In this document: positions 24,214 through 35,283 of the stretch, one piece after another
How positions within the stretch are numbered: the first letter of the stretch is position 1
Layout: every line of letters begins with the position of its first letter
NCBI GenBank assembly: GCA_905233915.1
Contig: CAJOFM010000014.1
Span: 1 to 49,793 of the forward strand
Source of the DNA: an uncultured Muribaculaceae bacterium
GTDB taxonomy: Bacteria > Bacteroidota > Bacteroidia > Bacteroidales > Muribaculaceae
Direction of reading: 5' to 3'
Length of the DNA stretch: 49,793 bases
Position numbers and translations under genes: made by a program
Notes under the pieces: model-generated
What the model saw: only the letters and a program-made list of their open reading frames with translations
Databases searched by the model: none
What the model was told of the DNA's origin: nothing

Positions 24214-25737
24214 ATGAAAGCGATTTGTTTTTATTTCCAGATTCATCAGCCGTTCCGCCTGAAGCACTACCGCTTCTTTGACATCGGTAACGATCACTAC
24301 TATTACGATGACTTTGCCGACGACGACATCATCACACGCATCGCCCAGCGGTCCTATCTTCCCGCCAATGAGATGCTGCTCGACATGATCAAGGAAAACG
24401 GCAAGAAGTTCAAAGTGGCATTCTCAATCAGCGGCACAGCCCTTGAGCAGCTGGAGCAGTATGTGCCTGAGTTCATCGACTCGATGAAGGAGCTGGCCGC
24501 CACGGGCTGCGTTGAGTTCCTGAGCGAGACTTATGCCCACAGCCTGTCATCACTGTATGACCCCGACGAGTTCGTCGCCCAGGTCAAGGCCCATGATGCA
24601 AAGATTCTCCAACTGTTCGGCCAGAAGCCCAAGGTGTTCCGCAACACCGAGCTCATCTATGACGACGACATCGCCTCGATGGTTTATGCAATGGGCTTCA
24701 AAGCCGCCATCACCGCCGATGCCAAGCACGTGCTGGGCTGGCGTTCGCCCAACTTCCTGTACAGCAGTGCCTCGGCGCCCAAGCTCAAACTCTTGTTGAA
24801 GAACGGCAAACTGAGCGACGACATCTCGTTCCGCTTCAGTAACCCCGAGTGGGCCTCCTATCCCCTCACCGCCGACAAGTACATCAACTGGATCAACGAG
24901 CTGCCTCAAGAGGAGCAGTTGGTGAACCTGTTCATGAACTATGACGCACTGGGCGAGCTGCAGCCCCGCGAGAGCGGTATCTTTGAGTTCATCAAAGCGC
25001 TGCCCCGTTTCGCTGCCGAGCACGACATCCAGTTCTGGACCCCGAGCGAGGTGATCTCCAAGTTCAAACCCGTTGCCGAACTTGCCGTGCCCTACCCCAT
25101 GTCATGGACCGACGAGGCCCGCGACACCAGCGCGTGGTTGGGTAACACCCTGCAGCAGGAGGCCGTCCGCAAGCTGTACAGCATCGGTGAGCGCGTGCGC
25201 CTGTGCACCGACCGCCGCATCAAGCAGGACTGGAACTATCTGCAGGCCAGCGACCACTTCTTCTACATGTCCACCAAGCACAACGATGATGGCTCGGTAC
25301 ACAGCCACTACAGCCCCTATGACTCGCCCTATACCGCGTTCACCAACTACATGAACGTGCTGAGCGACTTCATGACCCGTGTTGAGGAGCAGTACCCCGC
25401 CAGCATCGACAACGAGGAGCTGAACTCGCTGCTGTTGACCATCCGCAACCAGGAGCAGGAGATTGAAAGGCTGCACCGCGAGGTTGAGATGATGCGTAAC
25501 AACATCGTCAAGGACACCACCGGCGATTTCCCCATCGACGAGCCCGAGCCCGCCCCCGTACAGGAGGATAAGCCTGAACCCAAGCCGAAACCTGCCCCCA
25601 AGAAGCCCGCGGCTAAAAAGCCTGCGGCCAAGAAGGCAGAGCCAAAGCCTAAACCCGCTGCTAAGAAGGCTCCCGCCAAAAAGGCAGAGCCCAAGAAGCC
25701 AGCAGCCAAAAAGGCTCCCGCCAAGAAGGCCAAATAA
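24214..25737 (+). CDS. GH57 alpha-amylase-type hydrolase with Lys/Ala/Pro-rich tail
   Basis: Protein of 507 residues. The catalytic part (about 1-400) starts MKAICFYFQIHQPFRL, the GH57 HQP block. It has FLSETYAHSLSSLYD and FRNTELIYDDDIA (expected nucleophile Glu), then MNYDALGELQ with the expected acid Asp. Family members act on alpha-1,4-glucans, so degradation or trimming of glycogen is likely given the two genes upstream. After a short predicted coiled coil (about 405-430) and an acidic linker, residues 454-507 consist only of Lys, Ala, Pro and Glu (repeats such as KKPAAKKAPAKK). Such histone-H1-like tails are unusual on an amylase; the tail could bind nucleic acid or another polyanion. 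ATG at 24214 follows AGAGAT. Confidence 0.87.
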   Translation: MKAICFYFQIHQPFRLKHYRFFDIGNDHYYYDDFADDDIITRIAQRSYLPANEMLLDMIKENGKKFKVAFSISGTALEQLEQYVPEFIDSMKELAATGCVEFLSETYAHSLSSLYDPDEFVAQVKAHDAKILQLFGQKPKVFRNTELIYDDDIASMVYAMGFKAAITADAKHVLGWRSPNFLYSSASAPKLKLLLKNGKLSDDISFRFSNPEWASYPLTADKYINWINELPQEEQLVNLFMNYDALGELQPRESGIFEFIKALPRFAAEHDIQFWTPSEVISKFKPVAELAVPYPMSWTDEARDTSAWLGNTLQQEAVRKLYSIGERVRLCTDRRIKQDWNYLQASDHFFYMSTKHNDDGSVHSHYSPYDSPYTAFTNYMNVLSDFMTRVEEQYPASIDNEELNSLLLTIRNQEQEIERLHREVEMMRNNIVKDTTGDFPIDEPEPAPVQEDKPEPKPKPAPKKPAAKKPAAKKAEPKPKPAAKKAPAKKAEPKKPAAKKAPAKKAK

Positions 25738-25793
25738 TTCCTCATTGTAGGGATTGAAGACAAGAAAGACCAAAAAGACAAATTTTGGTTCTT

Positions 25794-25829
25794 GAGTAGA
25801 GACGCAAGTTTTTTGCGTCTCTACTCTTT
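25794..25829 (+). terminator. Terminator of the glycogen operon
   Basis: GAGTAGAGACGCAA (25794-25807) pairs perfectly with TTGCGTCTCTACTC (25813-25826), followed by TTT. It shares the GAGACGCA core with the rprY terminator. Confidence 0.85.
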
Positions 25830-25863
25830 AAAATTGACCTTAAAACAAAAAAAGTATTTTTTG

Positions 25864-25895
25864 TTTTGTCCTGCGCTCGACTTTCACTAATTTTG
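25864..25895 (+). promoter_or_regulatory. Promoter of the 5'-nucleotidase operon
   Basis: TTTTG at 25864-25868, a 19-bp spacer, then TAATTTTG at 25888-25895. The ATG is at 25937. Confidence 0.75.
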
Positions 25896-25936
25896 CCCTT
25901 TAATAGAAACTGAAACTAAACGATAGAAAAACGATT

Positions 25937-27454
25937 ATGGCAAGACTTCGCAACTTCATGTTCGTGTGCCTGTGTGCACTGATGGTAGTTCCCGCCCTGC
26001 GCGCTGAACACCTGATGATTATCGCTGTTAATGACACCCATAGCCAGATTGACCCGGCCAGTGACGGCAAGGGCGGCGTGGCAAGACGTCGCGCCATCTA
26101 TGACCAACTGCGTGCCAACAACCCCAACACGGTGCTGGTCCATGCCGGTGACGCTGTGCAGGGCACGTTGTTCTTCTCGCTCTACCGCGGCGAGGTGGAA
26201 TATGCCCTGATGGACACGCTAGGCTATGACGTGATTATCATGGGCAACCACGAGTTTGATAACGGCATGGAGGAACTGGCAGAACACTACCGCGATATCG
26301 ATGCCGTTAAGATCAGCGCCAACTATGAAATGAGCGCCACACCGCTTGCAGGCCTGTTCCAGCCCTATTGGGTCAAGGCCGTGGGAAACAAGCGAGTTGC
26401 CTTCTTCGGCATCAATGTCAACCCCGAAGGACTGATTGCCGACACGAATTGCAAGAACCTGCGCTACCGCTATGCTCCCGGAGTTGCCGACGCTACCGCC
26501 CGTTATCTTAAGGAGATACTTGGAATGGATTATGTGGTCATGGTTTCTCACATCGGTTACAGCAGCTATGAGCCGACAGAGCCCAACGACACGCAAATCA
26601 TCGCCCAGAGCCACTATATTGACATGGTCATCAGTTCGCACTCACACTCCACCATTAAGCCTGGCAGCGGTGAGGACCGCGTCGCCAACGCCGACGGCAA
26701 GTTGATTCCCATCGGCCAAAACGGCAAGAGCGGCAAACTGGTTGCCACCTACGACCTGGACCTGGAGACGGGCGACATCGTGTATAACCACATCCCGGTA
26801 GATGAAACCTGGGACGAGGCCGCCAGCCGCTATACCGCCATGAACGAGTGGCTCGACCAATACCGCCACGGCGTGGACAGCATCATGAACAATCCCGTTG
26901 CCACCAGCGCGCGCTTCATGAAAAATTCAAGCGACGCTGCCCAGAACTGGGTGAGCGACGCCACTATGGAAATCATCAAGGATTTGTCGGGTATCAAGAA
27001 TATAGACTGCGCCATCATGAACAAGGGCGGTATCCGCACCGACATGCCCAAGGGCACCGTTACCGAGGGCGTCATCGGTTCGATGTTCCCGTTTGACAAC
27101 CGCTTTGTGGTGCTGGAGATGCCGGGCAACGAACTTATCGAGAGCATCAAGCTGATGTGTGGCCGCGGTGGCGATGCCGTGAGCAAGGAGCTGCGAGCCA
27201 CCTACAACGACAAGGGCGAACTCATCAAGGCCACCCTCAAGGGCAAAAAAATCGACCCCAACAAGAATTACATCGTCGCCACCATCGATTATCTGGCCAA
27301 TGGCGGCGACTACATGACACCCATGACAAGGTGCAAACGCTTGTTCGTCGATACCCAGAAGTATGGCAACCACATGTTGACCTATGTCAAGGCCCTGGAG
27401 GCTGCCGGCAAGAAGATTGACGCCAAGGACGAGGTGAGAATCAAGAAGAATTAG
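25937..27454 (+). CDS. Exported 5'-nucleotidase / UshA-like metallophosphatase
   Basis: Protein of 505 residues with an N-terminal signal peptide (about 1-23, cleavage after LRA). The metallophosphatase domain has NDTHSQ, HAGDAVQG and MGNHEFDNG (binuclear metal ligands), plus SHIGYSSYEP and SHSHSTI. The C-terminal 5_nucleotid_C domain (about 290-500) has NKGGIRTDMPKG, SMFPFDNRFVVLEMPG and TIDYLANGGDYM, the usual substrate-recognition segments. It would remove phosphate from extracytoplasmic nucleotides in the periplasm or at the surface. In several Bacteroides the two domains are encoded by separate neighbouring genes; here they are fused in the classical UshA order. The next gene, 30 bp downstream, is also exported, so the two form an operon. 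Confidence 0.9.
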   Translation: MARLRNFMFVCLCALMVVPALRAEHLMIIAVNDTHSQIDPASDGKGGVARRRAIYDQLRANNPNTVLVHAGDAVQGTLFFSLYRGEVEYALMDTLGYDVIIMGNHEFDNGMEELAEHYRDIDAVKISANYEMSATPLAGLFQPYWVKAVGNKRVAFFGINVNPEGLIADTNCKNLRYRYAPGVADATARYLKEILGMDYVVMVSHIGYSSYEPTEPNDTQIIAQSHYIDMVISSHSHSTIKPGSGEDRVANADGKLIPIGQNGKSGKLVATYDLDLETGDIVYNHIPVDETWDEAASRYTAMNEWLDQYRHGVDSIMNNPVATSARFMKNSSDAAQNWVSDATMEIIKDLSGIKNIDCAIMNKGGIRTDMPKGTVTEGVIGSMFPFDNRFVVLEMPGNELIESIKLMCGRGGDAVSKELRATYNDKGELIKATLKGKKIDPNKNYIVATIDYLANGGDYMTPMTRCKRLFVDTQKYGNHMLTYVKALEAAGKKIDAKDEVRIKKN

Positions 27455-27484
27455 GAATTGGGCTAATAATTTACGACAGAAGCA

Positions 27485-30400
27485 ATGACCAAATTCAAAT
27501 GTATCTTACTGGCAACTGTAGCGGCACTGCTCACCATGAGTGCCGCTGCGCGCAGCGATGCCAAGTTGCCCAACTTGTTTAATAATGTGGACCAGGTGGC
27601 GATGAACCGGTGGGTGGACAGTGTGTTCAACTCGCTGTCACCCGAGGCCCGCATCGGACAATTGATTGTTGCCGGCGTGACGCCGTCAAGCAACGATGCC
27701 ACGCGTGAGCTGGTGAAACACCTCGTCACACAAAATATGGTTGGCGGACTCATCTATGAGAACAGCTCCATGGCCGACCAGGCCGCAGTGACCAACCTGG
27801 CCCAATCGCTGGCCACCGTGCCGCTGATGATCACCATCGACGGCGAGTGGGGCCTGGGCATGAGGCTCAAGGAAGTGCCCAACTTCCAGCGCAACCTGAT
27901 TTTGGGAGCCTTGGACGACGACATGCTGCTATATGAGTACGGCCGTGAGGTGGCACGCCAGTGCCGCCGCATGGGTATCCAAGTGAACTTTGCCCCCGTG
28001 CTCGACGTAAACGACAATCCGCTGAATCCTGTTATCGGCACCCGCTCCTATGGCGAGAGCCCCGAACTGGTGGCAAGGCATGCTATCGCCTTTGCCCGCG
28101 GCCTGGAAGACGGCGGCGTGATGGCAGTGGGCAAGCATTTCCCAGGCCATGGTAACTCGAGCGAGGACTCTCACAAGACCCTGCCGGTCATCAACAAGTC
28201 GCTGCAGGAGATCAACACCTGTGAGCTGGTGCCCTTCCGCAAGTTCATCGAAGCCGGGTTGAGCGGTATCCTGACCGCCCACCTGCTGGTGCCCTCGATT
28301 GACAAGGGGAAAGCCCCCACGAGTCTGTCACCCGAGTGCGTGGGTACGCTGTTGCGCAACGAGATGGGCTTCGACGGCCTCATCTTCACCGATGCCCTAA
28401 ACATGAAGGGTGCGACCCAACTGCTCAACGGTTCAGCTTGTGTCAATGCTTTGATGGCTGGAAATGACGTGCTGCTCATGCCTGAAAACATCGGTGATGA
28501 GATTGCTGCAGTCAAGGCTGCCGTGAACAACGGCACCATCAGCCAGAACATCATCGATGAGCGCTGCAAGAAAATCCTGCGCTACAAGTATGCCTTGAAC
28601 CTGACCGGCAAGCAGCATGTGAGCACCACCAATCTGCTGAACGAGGTTAACTCACAGAAAGCCGAAGTGCTGAAGCGCCAACTTACCGCCGGCAGCATCA
28701 CTGTCATCAAGAATAACGACGAGATACTGCCCATCCACAACCTGCAGAGCCGCCGCATCGCCGTCGCCACCATCGGCAATGAGAAGGGAACGGCCAGCAA
28801 GTTCACACGCCGTTGTGCCGACTATGCGCAGGTGAAGCGTTTTGACCTTGACAAGGCAGGCTCGGCCAGCGAACTCGCCGAGCAGCTGCATGACGGCCAC
28901 TTCAACACCATCATCGTCGAGGTGGGCGAAGACAACGAGGCCAACCGCGAAGCCCTCGAGGCTATCGCCAAGAAGTGCAAGAACGTCATCGCTGTGCTCA
29001 CATGCAAGCCCTATGATATCACGAACTACGGTAATGCCATCACCCACAAGCACGTCAAGGCTGTGGTGCTCACCTATGACAACTCCACCGTTGCCGAGGA
29101 TTATGCCGCCCAAACCATCTTTGGTGGCAACGCCGCTAACGGCAACCTGCCCATCTCCCTCACTTTTAAGGGCAAGAAGACCCGCTATGATGCCGGCCAC
29201 GGTATCCACTATGCGGCCAATCGCCTAGGCTACAGCATCCCCGCCGAGGTGGGACTGGACAACCGCCTGACCGCCCAAATCGACTCGGTGTGCCGTCTGG
29301 GAGTCCAGCAGCATGCTTTCCCTGGCTGCCAGGTGATTGTGGCACGCCACGGCAAGGTCATCTACAAGGGGGCATTTGGCACGATTGACTACAATAGTTC
29401 CGTCAAGGTTGACGACAACACACTGTTTGGTCTGGCATCGGTATCCAAGGCCACAGGCACCATCAGCGGTGTGATGAAGGCCTTTGACGACGGCAAGTTC
29501 CGCCTCAATGACAAGGCCAGCCAATATATCCCGGGCCTGCGTGACGGCGACAAGGAGGACATCACCTTCCGCGACCTTCTCTACCACGAGACGGGCATGC
29601 CCGCATCACTGAACATGTGGTACATGATGATGGATGAGAAATCCTACACGGGCGAACTCATCGCCGGAGCCGAAGACGCCACCCACACCATCAAAATCAT
29701 GAATGGCGCATGGGGTCACAAGGACGCCAAGATGAGGACCGACATCCTGTCCACCGTCAAGACCGACAAGTTCAATATTGCCATTGCCGACGGCCTGTGG
29801 GGTGGCCGCGTGACCTATGACTCGATCATGAACCGCATGTATCACGCCAAGCTGGGCAAGAAAAAATACCTGTACAGCTGCTGCAACTTCTCGCTGCTGG
29901 CCGATGCCGTTCAGCGAATGACGCACTCGCCGCTGAACTACTATGTCAACAACTATATCTTTGCTCCGTTGGGCTCCTATCACACGATGTACCGCCCGCT
30001 GAGCAAGTTCTCGCGCGACGAGATTGCCTACACCGAAAAGGACACCTACTTGCGCCGCCAGCACATCCACGGCTACGTCCATGACGAGTTGGCCGCCTTC
30101 TCGGGCGGAGTGCAGGGCAATGCGGGCCTGTTCAGCAATGCCAACGACCTGGCCAAATTGTTCCAAATGTGGCTGAACGGCGGCACCTATGGCGGAGTGC
30201 GCTTGTTAAAGGCCTCGACAGTCGAGACCTTCACGACGCAGAAGAGCCCGAACAGCCACCGCGGCCTGGGCTTTGACAAACCTGTTGTGGGTAACCCTGA
30301 TGCCAGCAACACCTGCGCTGAGGCGACACCCGAGACTTATGGCCACACCGGTTTCACGGGCACCTGCTTCTGGGTAGATCCCAAGAACGACATGTTCTAC

Positions 30401-30508
30401 ATCTTCCTGAGCAACCGTGTGTGCCCCACGCGCAACAATCCCAACTTCGGCCGCATCAGCGCCCGCAGCCACATCCAGTCGCTCATCTACAAGGCGATTA
30501 GGGAATAA
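27485..30508 (+). CDS. GH3 beta-N-acetylglucosaminidase fused to a class C beta-lactamase-like serine hydrolase
   Basis: Exported two-enzyme fusion of 1007 residues. After a signal peptide (about 1-22) comes a GH3 domain of the NagZ type: KHFPGHGNSSEDSH (about 217-230) is the signature carrying the catalytic His, and FTDALNMKGA (301-310) carries nucleophile Asp303. The GH3 C-terminal domain covers about 400-590. The last part (about 600-1007) is a serine hydrolase of the beta-lactamase/esterase superfamily: ASVSK gives Ser652 and Lys655, YSCCNF stands where YxN is expected, and HTGFTG replaces KTG. Such fusions are known in Bacteroidetes and are thought to act on peptidoglycan fragments. Antibiotic hydrolysis is not implied. 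It follows the nucleotidase gene. Confidence 0.88.
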   Translation: MTKFKCILLATVAALLTMSAAARSDAKLPNLFNNVDQVAMNRWVDSVFNSLSPEARIGQLIVAGVTPSSNDATRELVKHLVTQNMVGGLIYENSSMADQAAVTNLAQSLATVPLMITIDGEWGLGMRLKEVPNFQRNLILGALDDDMLLYEYGREVARQCRRMGIQVNFAPVLDVNDNPLNPVIGTRSYGESPELVARHAIAFARGLEDGGVMAVGKHFPGHGNSSEDSHKTLPVINKSLQEINTCELVPFRKFIEAGLSGILTAHLLVPSIDKGKAPTSLSPECVGTLLRNEMGFDGLIFTDALNMKGATQLLNGSACVNALMAGNDVLLMPENIGDEIAAVKAAVNNGTISQNIIDERCKKILRYKYALNLTGKQHVSTTNLLNEVNSQKAEVLKRQLTAGSITVIKNNDEILPIHNLQSRRIAVATIGNEKGTASKFTRRCADYAQVKRFDLDKAGSASELAEQLHDGHFNTIIVEVGEDNEANREALEAIAKKCKNVIAVLTCKPYDITNYGNAITHKHVKAVVLTYDNSTVAEDYAAQTIFGGNAANGNLPISLTFKGKKTRYDAGHGIHYAANRLGYSIPAEVGLDNRLTAQIDSVCRLGVQQHAFPGCQVIVARHGKVIYKGAFGTIDYNSSVKVDDNTLFGLASVSKATGTISGVMKAFDDGKFRLNDKASQYIPGLRDGDKEDITFRDLLYHETGMPASLNMWYMMMDEKSYTGELIAGAEDATHTIKIMNGAWGHKDAKMRTDILSTVKTDKFNIAIADGLWGGRVTYDSIMNRMYHAKLGKKKYLYSCCNFSLLADAVQRMTHSPLNYYVNNYIFAPLGSYHTMYRPLSKFSRDEIAYTEKDTYLRRQHIHGYVHDELAAFSGGVQGNAGLFSNANDLAKLFQMWLNGGTYGGVRLLKASTVETFTTQKSPNSHRGLGFDKPVVGNPDASNTCAEATPETYGHTGFTGTCFWVDPKNDMFYIFLSNRVCPTRNNPNFGRISARSHIQSLIYKAIRE

Positions 30509-30509
30509 A

Positions 30510-30574
30510 GCCGTGACAGAGTCACGGCACAGGTGACCCTGACAATGAGTATTATTGGACAATGAGTATTATTG
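30510..30574. repeat. Short hairpin and 16-bp tandem repeat before the TlpA-like gene
   Basis: GCCGTGAC (30510-30517) pairs with GTCACGGC (30521-30528) just after the previous stop. Then ACAATGAGTATTATTG occurs twice (30542-30557 and 30559-30574). No T-run follows the stem, so it may attenuate rather than stop transcription. Confidence 0.6.
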
Positions 30575-30592
30575 ATTAAAACATAATAAAGC

Positions 30593-31594
30593 ATGAAGAA
30601 ATTAGCATTCATTTTTACTGCTCTGTTGCTGCTCGCATCGTGCAGCAAGGGCTACAAGGTGACCGTCACTTTCCCTGACGAGAGCAATAATGGCGAGACC
30701 GCCTTCCTGACCAACTATGACACTGGAGACACCATCGCTACCGCTACAGTCGAGAATAACATGTGCACCTTTGAGGGCAACACCGACAAGGGCTTCTTTG
30801 CACGCCTGTATGCTGGCGGCAACCCCTACGGATTCATTGTTGAGCCAGGCGAGGTGAAACTCGATATCGCAGCCGGCACCGCCATCAGTCCGCTCAACGA
30901 TAAAATGGCCGAGTGGAGCAAGGAGATGCAAAAGATTGCCGATGACTCTACCCTCACCGAGGAAGAGAACGAGGCCCGCTATGCCGATGGTCTCAAGAAA
31001 CTCTACGAGGAAAACAAGGACAATGCTATCGGACCTTGGGCTTTCTGCAACTACCTGATGTATAAAGATTTCACCGAAGCTGACATCGACGGCCTGCTCA
31101 AGGATGCTCCCGCCGAGTATGCCCAGCTGAAACGTGTCGAGAAAGCCAAGAACGCTGCCAAACAACTCACCATCACTGCCGAGGGCCAGAAGTTCACCGA
31201 CTTTGAGGTGAAGGCCGAGGACGGAGCTGTACAGAAGCTTTCGGACCACGTGGGCAAGGGCAAGGTCGTTGTTGCCGACTTCTGGGCCAGCTGGTGCCCG
31301 CCCTGCCGTGCCGAGATTCCCAAGCTGCAGGCATTGAAGGCCAAGTACGGCGACAAGTTTGACGTGGTAGGTATCGCTGTGTGGGATAATCCCGACGACA
31401 CCCGCAAAGCCATTGAGGAGCTCCAGATCACCTGGCCCGTCATCGTTGGCACGCAGAAGCTGACCGAGCCCACCGACCTCTACGGCATCAAGGGTATTCC
31501 CCACATCATTGTCTTCGGCCCCGACGGCACTATCCTGTCGCGTGGCCTGACCGGCGACGCCCTGGCTGCCAAGCTGGTCGAGGTGGTGAAGTGA
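30593..31594 (+). CDS. TlpA-like thioredoxin-fold lipoprotein with N-terminal DUF4369
   Basis: Lipoprotein of 333 residues. The lipobox LLASC puts the lipidated residue at Cys17. The N-terminal part (about 20-130) resembles DUF4369 (TVTFPDES, ATVENNMCTFEG), and residues about 190-333 form a TlpA/ResA-type thioredoxin domain with active site WASWCPPCRAEIPKL and a cis-Pro in KGIPHIIVFGPDG. Such proteins reduce or exchange disulfides outside the cytoplasm, for example in cytochrome c maturation or repair of exported proteins; the substrate is not known here. It probably continues the operon from 25937, since no promoter is obvious upstream. Confidence 0.87.
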   Translation: MKKLAFIFTALLLLASCSKGYKVTVTFPDESNNGETAFLTNYDTGDTIATATVENNMCTFEGNTDKGFFARLYAGGNPYGFIVEPGEVKLDIAAGTAISPLNDKMAEWSKEMQKIADDSTLTEEENEARYADGLKKLYEENKDNAIGPWAFCNYLMYKDFTEADIDGLLKDAPAEYAQLKRVEKAKNAAKQLTITAEGQKFTDFEVKAEDGAVQKLSDHVGKGKVVVADFWASWCPPCRAEIPKLQALKAKYGDKFDVVGIAVWDNPDDTRKAIEELQITWPVIVGTQKLTEPTDLYGIKGIPHIIVFGPDGTILSRGLTGDALAAKLVEVVK

Positions 31595-31689
31595 TTTTTT
31601 ACGAGCTGCCGCTCGCATTACTGGACGCCACGGGGCTGCAGCTGACAGCACTGGACTAGCTGGACTAACAAGAGCGGTCATTAAACACA

Positions 31690-31724
31690 AGCGGTTGAGC
31701 ACCCTGGGTGCTCAACCGCTTTGC
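31690..31724. terminator. Bidirectional terminator between the TlpA-like gene and ppdK
   Basis: AGCGGTTGAGCACCC (31690-31704) and GGGTGCTCAACCGCT (31706-31720) are perfect 15-bp arms around one base, between convergent genes. A short T-rich stretch follows on the plus strand. Confidence 0.8.
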
Positions 31725-31747
31725 TATAGGGAAATATCCTTGTTGCT

Positions 31748-34465
<2,718 letters not shown>

Positions 34466-34527
34466 TTACTTAACTCTTTCTTAGTTGAATATTTAGGTAA
34501 TATTTATAAATTTCCTTATTTGCGGTG

Positions 34528-34535
34528 CAAAGTTA
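34528..34535 (-). promoter_or_regulatory. ppdK promoter -7 box
   Basis: The minus strand reads TAACTTTG, an exact TAnnTTTG match about 62 bp from the ppdK ATG. The -33 region is T-rich but not a clear TTTG. Confidence 0.55.
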
Positions 34536-34794
34536 GTGATTTTTAGCCGAAAAACCGCTAAATCCACCCAAAAAACACATATTTTTTATTAACCAAGGTC
34601 AAACGCCTTTAATTCATTACATTTTACAATTAAACCACACATCATATCTAACAGTTTTGCGGGAATATCTCATTTTGTGCTATGGTGGTGGCCTTGGAAC
34701 ACAAACTACAAAGTAAACGAAGTCGCCTTTCACATTGACACAGCAATCACTCAAATGAGCCAAATGGCCTTGTCATTTTGGGCAATAAAGACAT

Positions 34795-34840
34795 TTTTGT
34801 GCCACAAAAGGCACTAACAATGAAAAAAACACTATCTTTG
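34795..34840 (+). promoter_or_regulatory. Palindrome and promoter upstream of the 124-residue gene
   Basis: The perfect palindrome TTTTGTGCCACAAAA (34795-34809) sits about 23 bp ahead of TATCTTTG (34833-34840), where a -33 element or operator would be. A TTTTGTGC half-site recurs near 34673. The rest of the 405-bp gap 34466-34870 is AT-rich and shows no gene, known riboswitch or tRNA. Confidence 0.5.
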
Positions 34841-34870
34841 CAGTTTGTAATCTAAACATTACTATATAGA

Positions 34871-35245
34871 ATGGACAACAGTACAAAAAAATTGCTGGAA
34901 AACGACACCAATGGGTTGTTGACCTACGAATACATCGCCAACAATATGGGCAGCATCGACGCCGACCTGCCCGCCCTTGTTGATAACATGATCCTCAAGG
35001 ACCGCACGGGACAGTTTGTGGTGAGCACCGCGCGCTACCTCAACGCCATCGACCGCGACAAGTATGCGCCGAGCATCGACCTGCTGGTTAAAGCCGCCAT
35101 CGCCAAAGACCGCGACCACGTTTACCTGGCCTATCTGGCCTCGTCGCTGTGGGGCTCGGACTACAAGGAGCATGCCGCTGAGCTGAGCGAACAGGACGAT
35201 AACTTCCGCCGCATCTACAAGCGCCTCTACCCCGTGGGCATTTAA
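34871..35245 (+). CDS. Conserved-looking protein of unknown function, 124 residues
   Basis: I do not recognise a family. The protein is soluble, without a signal peptide or membrane segment, and probably mostly helical (NGLLTYEYIANNMGSIDADLPALVDNM, then VYLAYLASSLWGSDYKEHAAELSE). Normal codon use and a clear promoter box 30 bp upstream support a real gene. Its stop lies 39 bp ahead of the start chosen for the cyclophilin gene, so the two may be co-transcribed. The pattern 'DRDHVYLAYLASSLWGSDYKE' suggests a small HEAT-like or helical-repeat protein, but this is only an impression. Confidence 0.65.
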   Translation: MDNSTKKLLENDTNGLLTYEYIANNMGSIDADLPALVDNMILKDRTGQFVVSTARYLNAIDRDKYAPSIDLLVKAAIAKDRDHVYLAYLASSLWGSDYKEHAAELSEQDDNFRRIYKRLYPVGI

Positions 35246-35283
35246 TGATCCCCAAAGGTCAAGGAATTAACGAACATCAAAAT

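Noticed and set aside
29437..30508. Beta-lactam resistance gene
   Set aside because: The serine hydrolase domain is fused to GH3 and lacks the usual KTG (it has HTG). The superfamily includes many esterases and peptidases, so resistance cannot be claimed.
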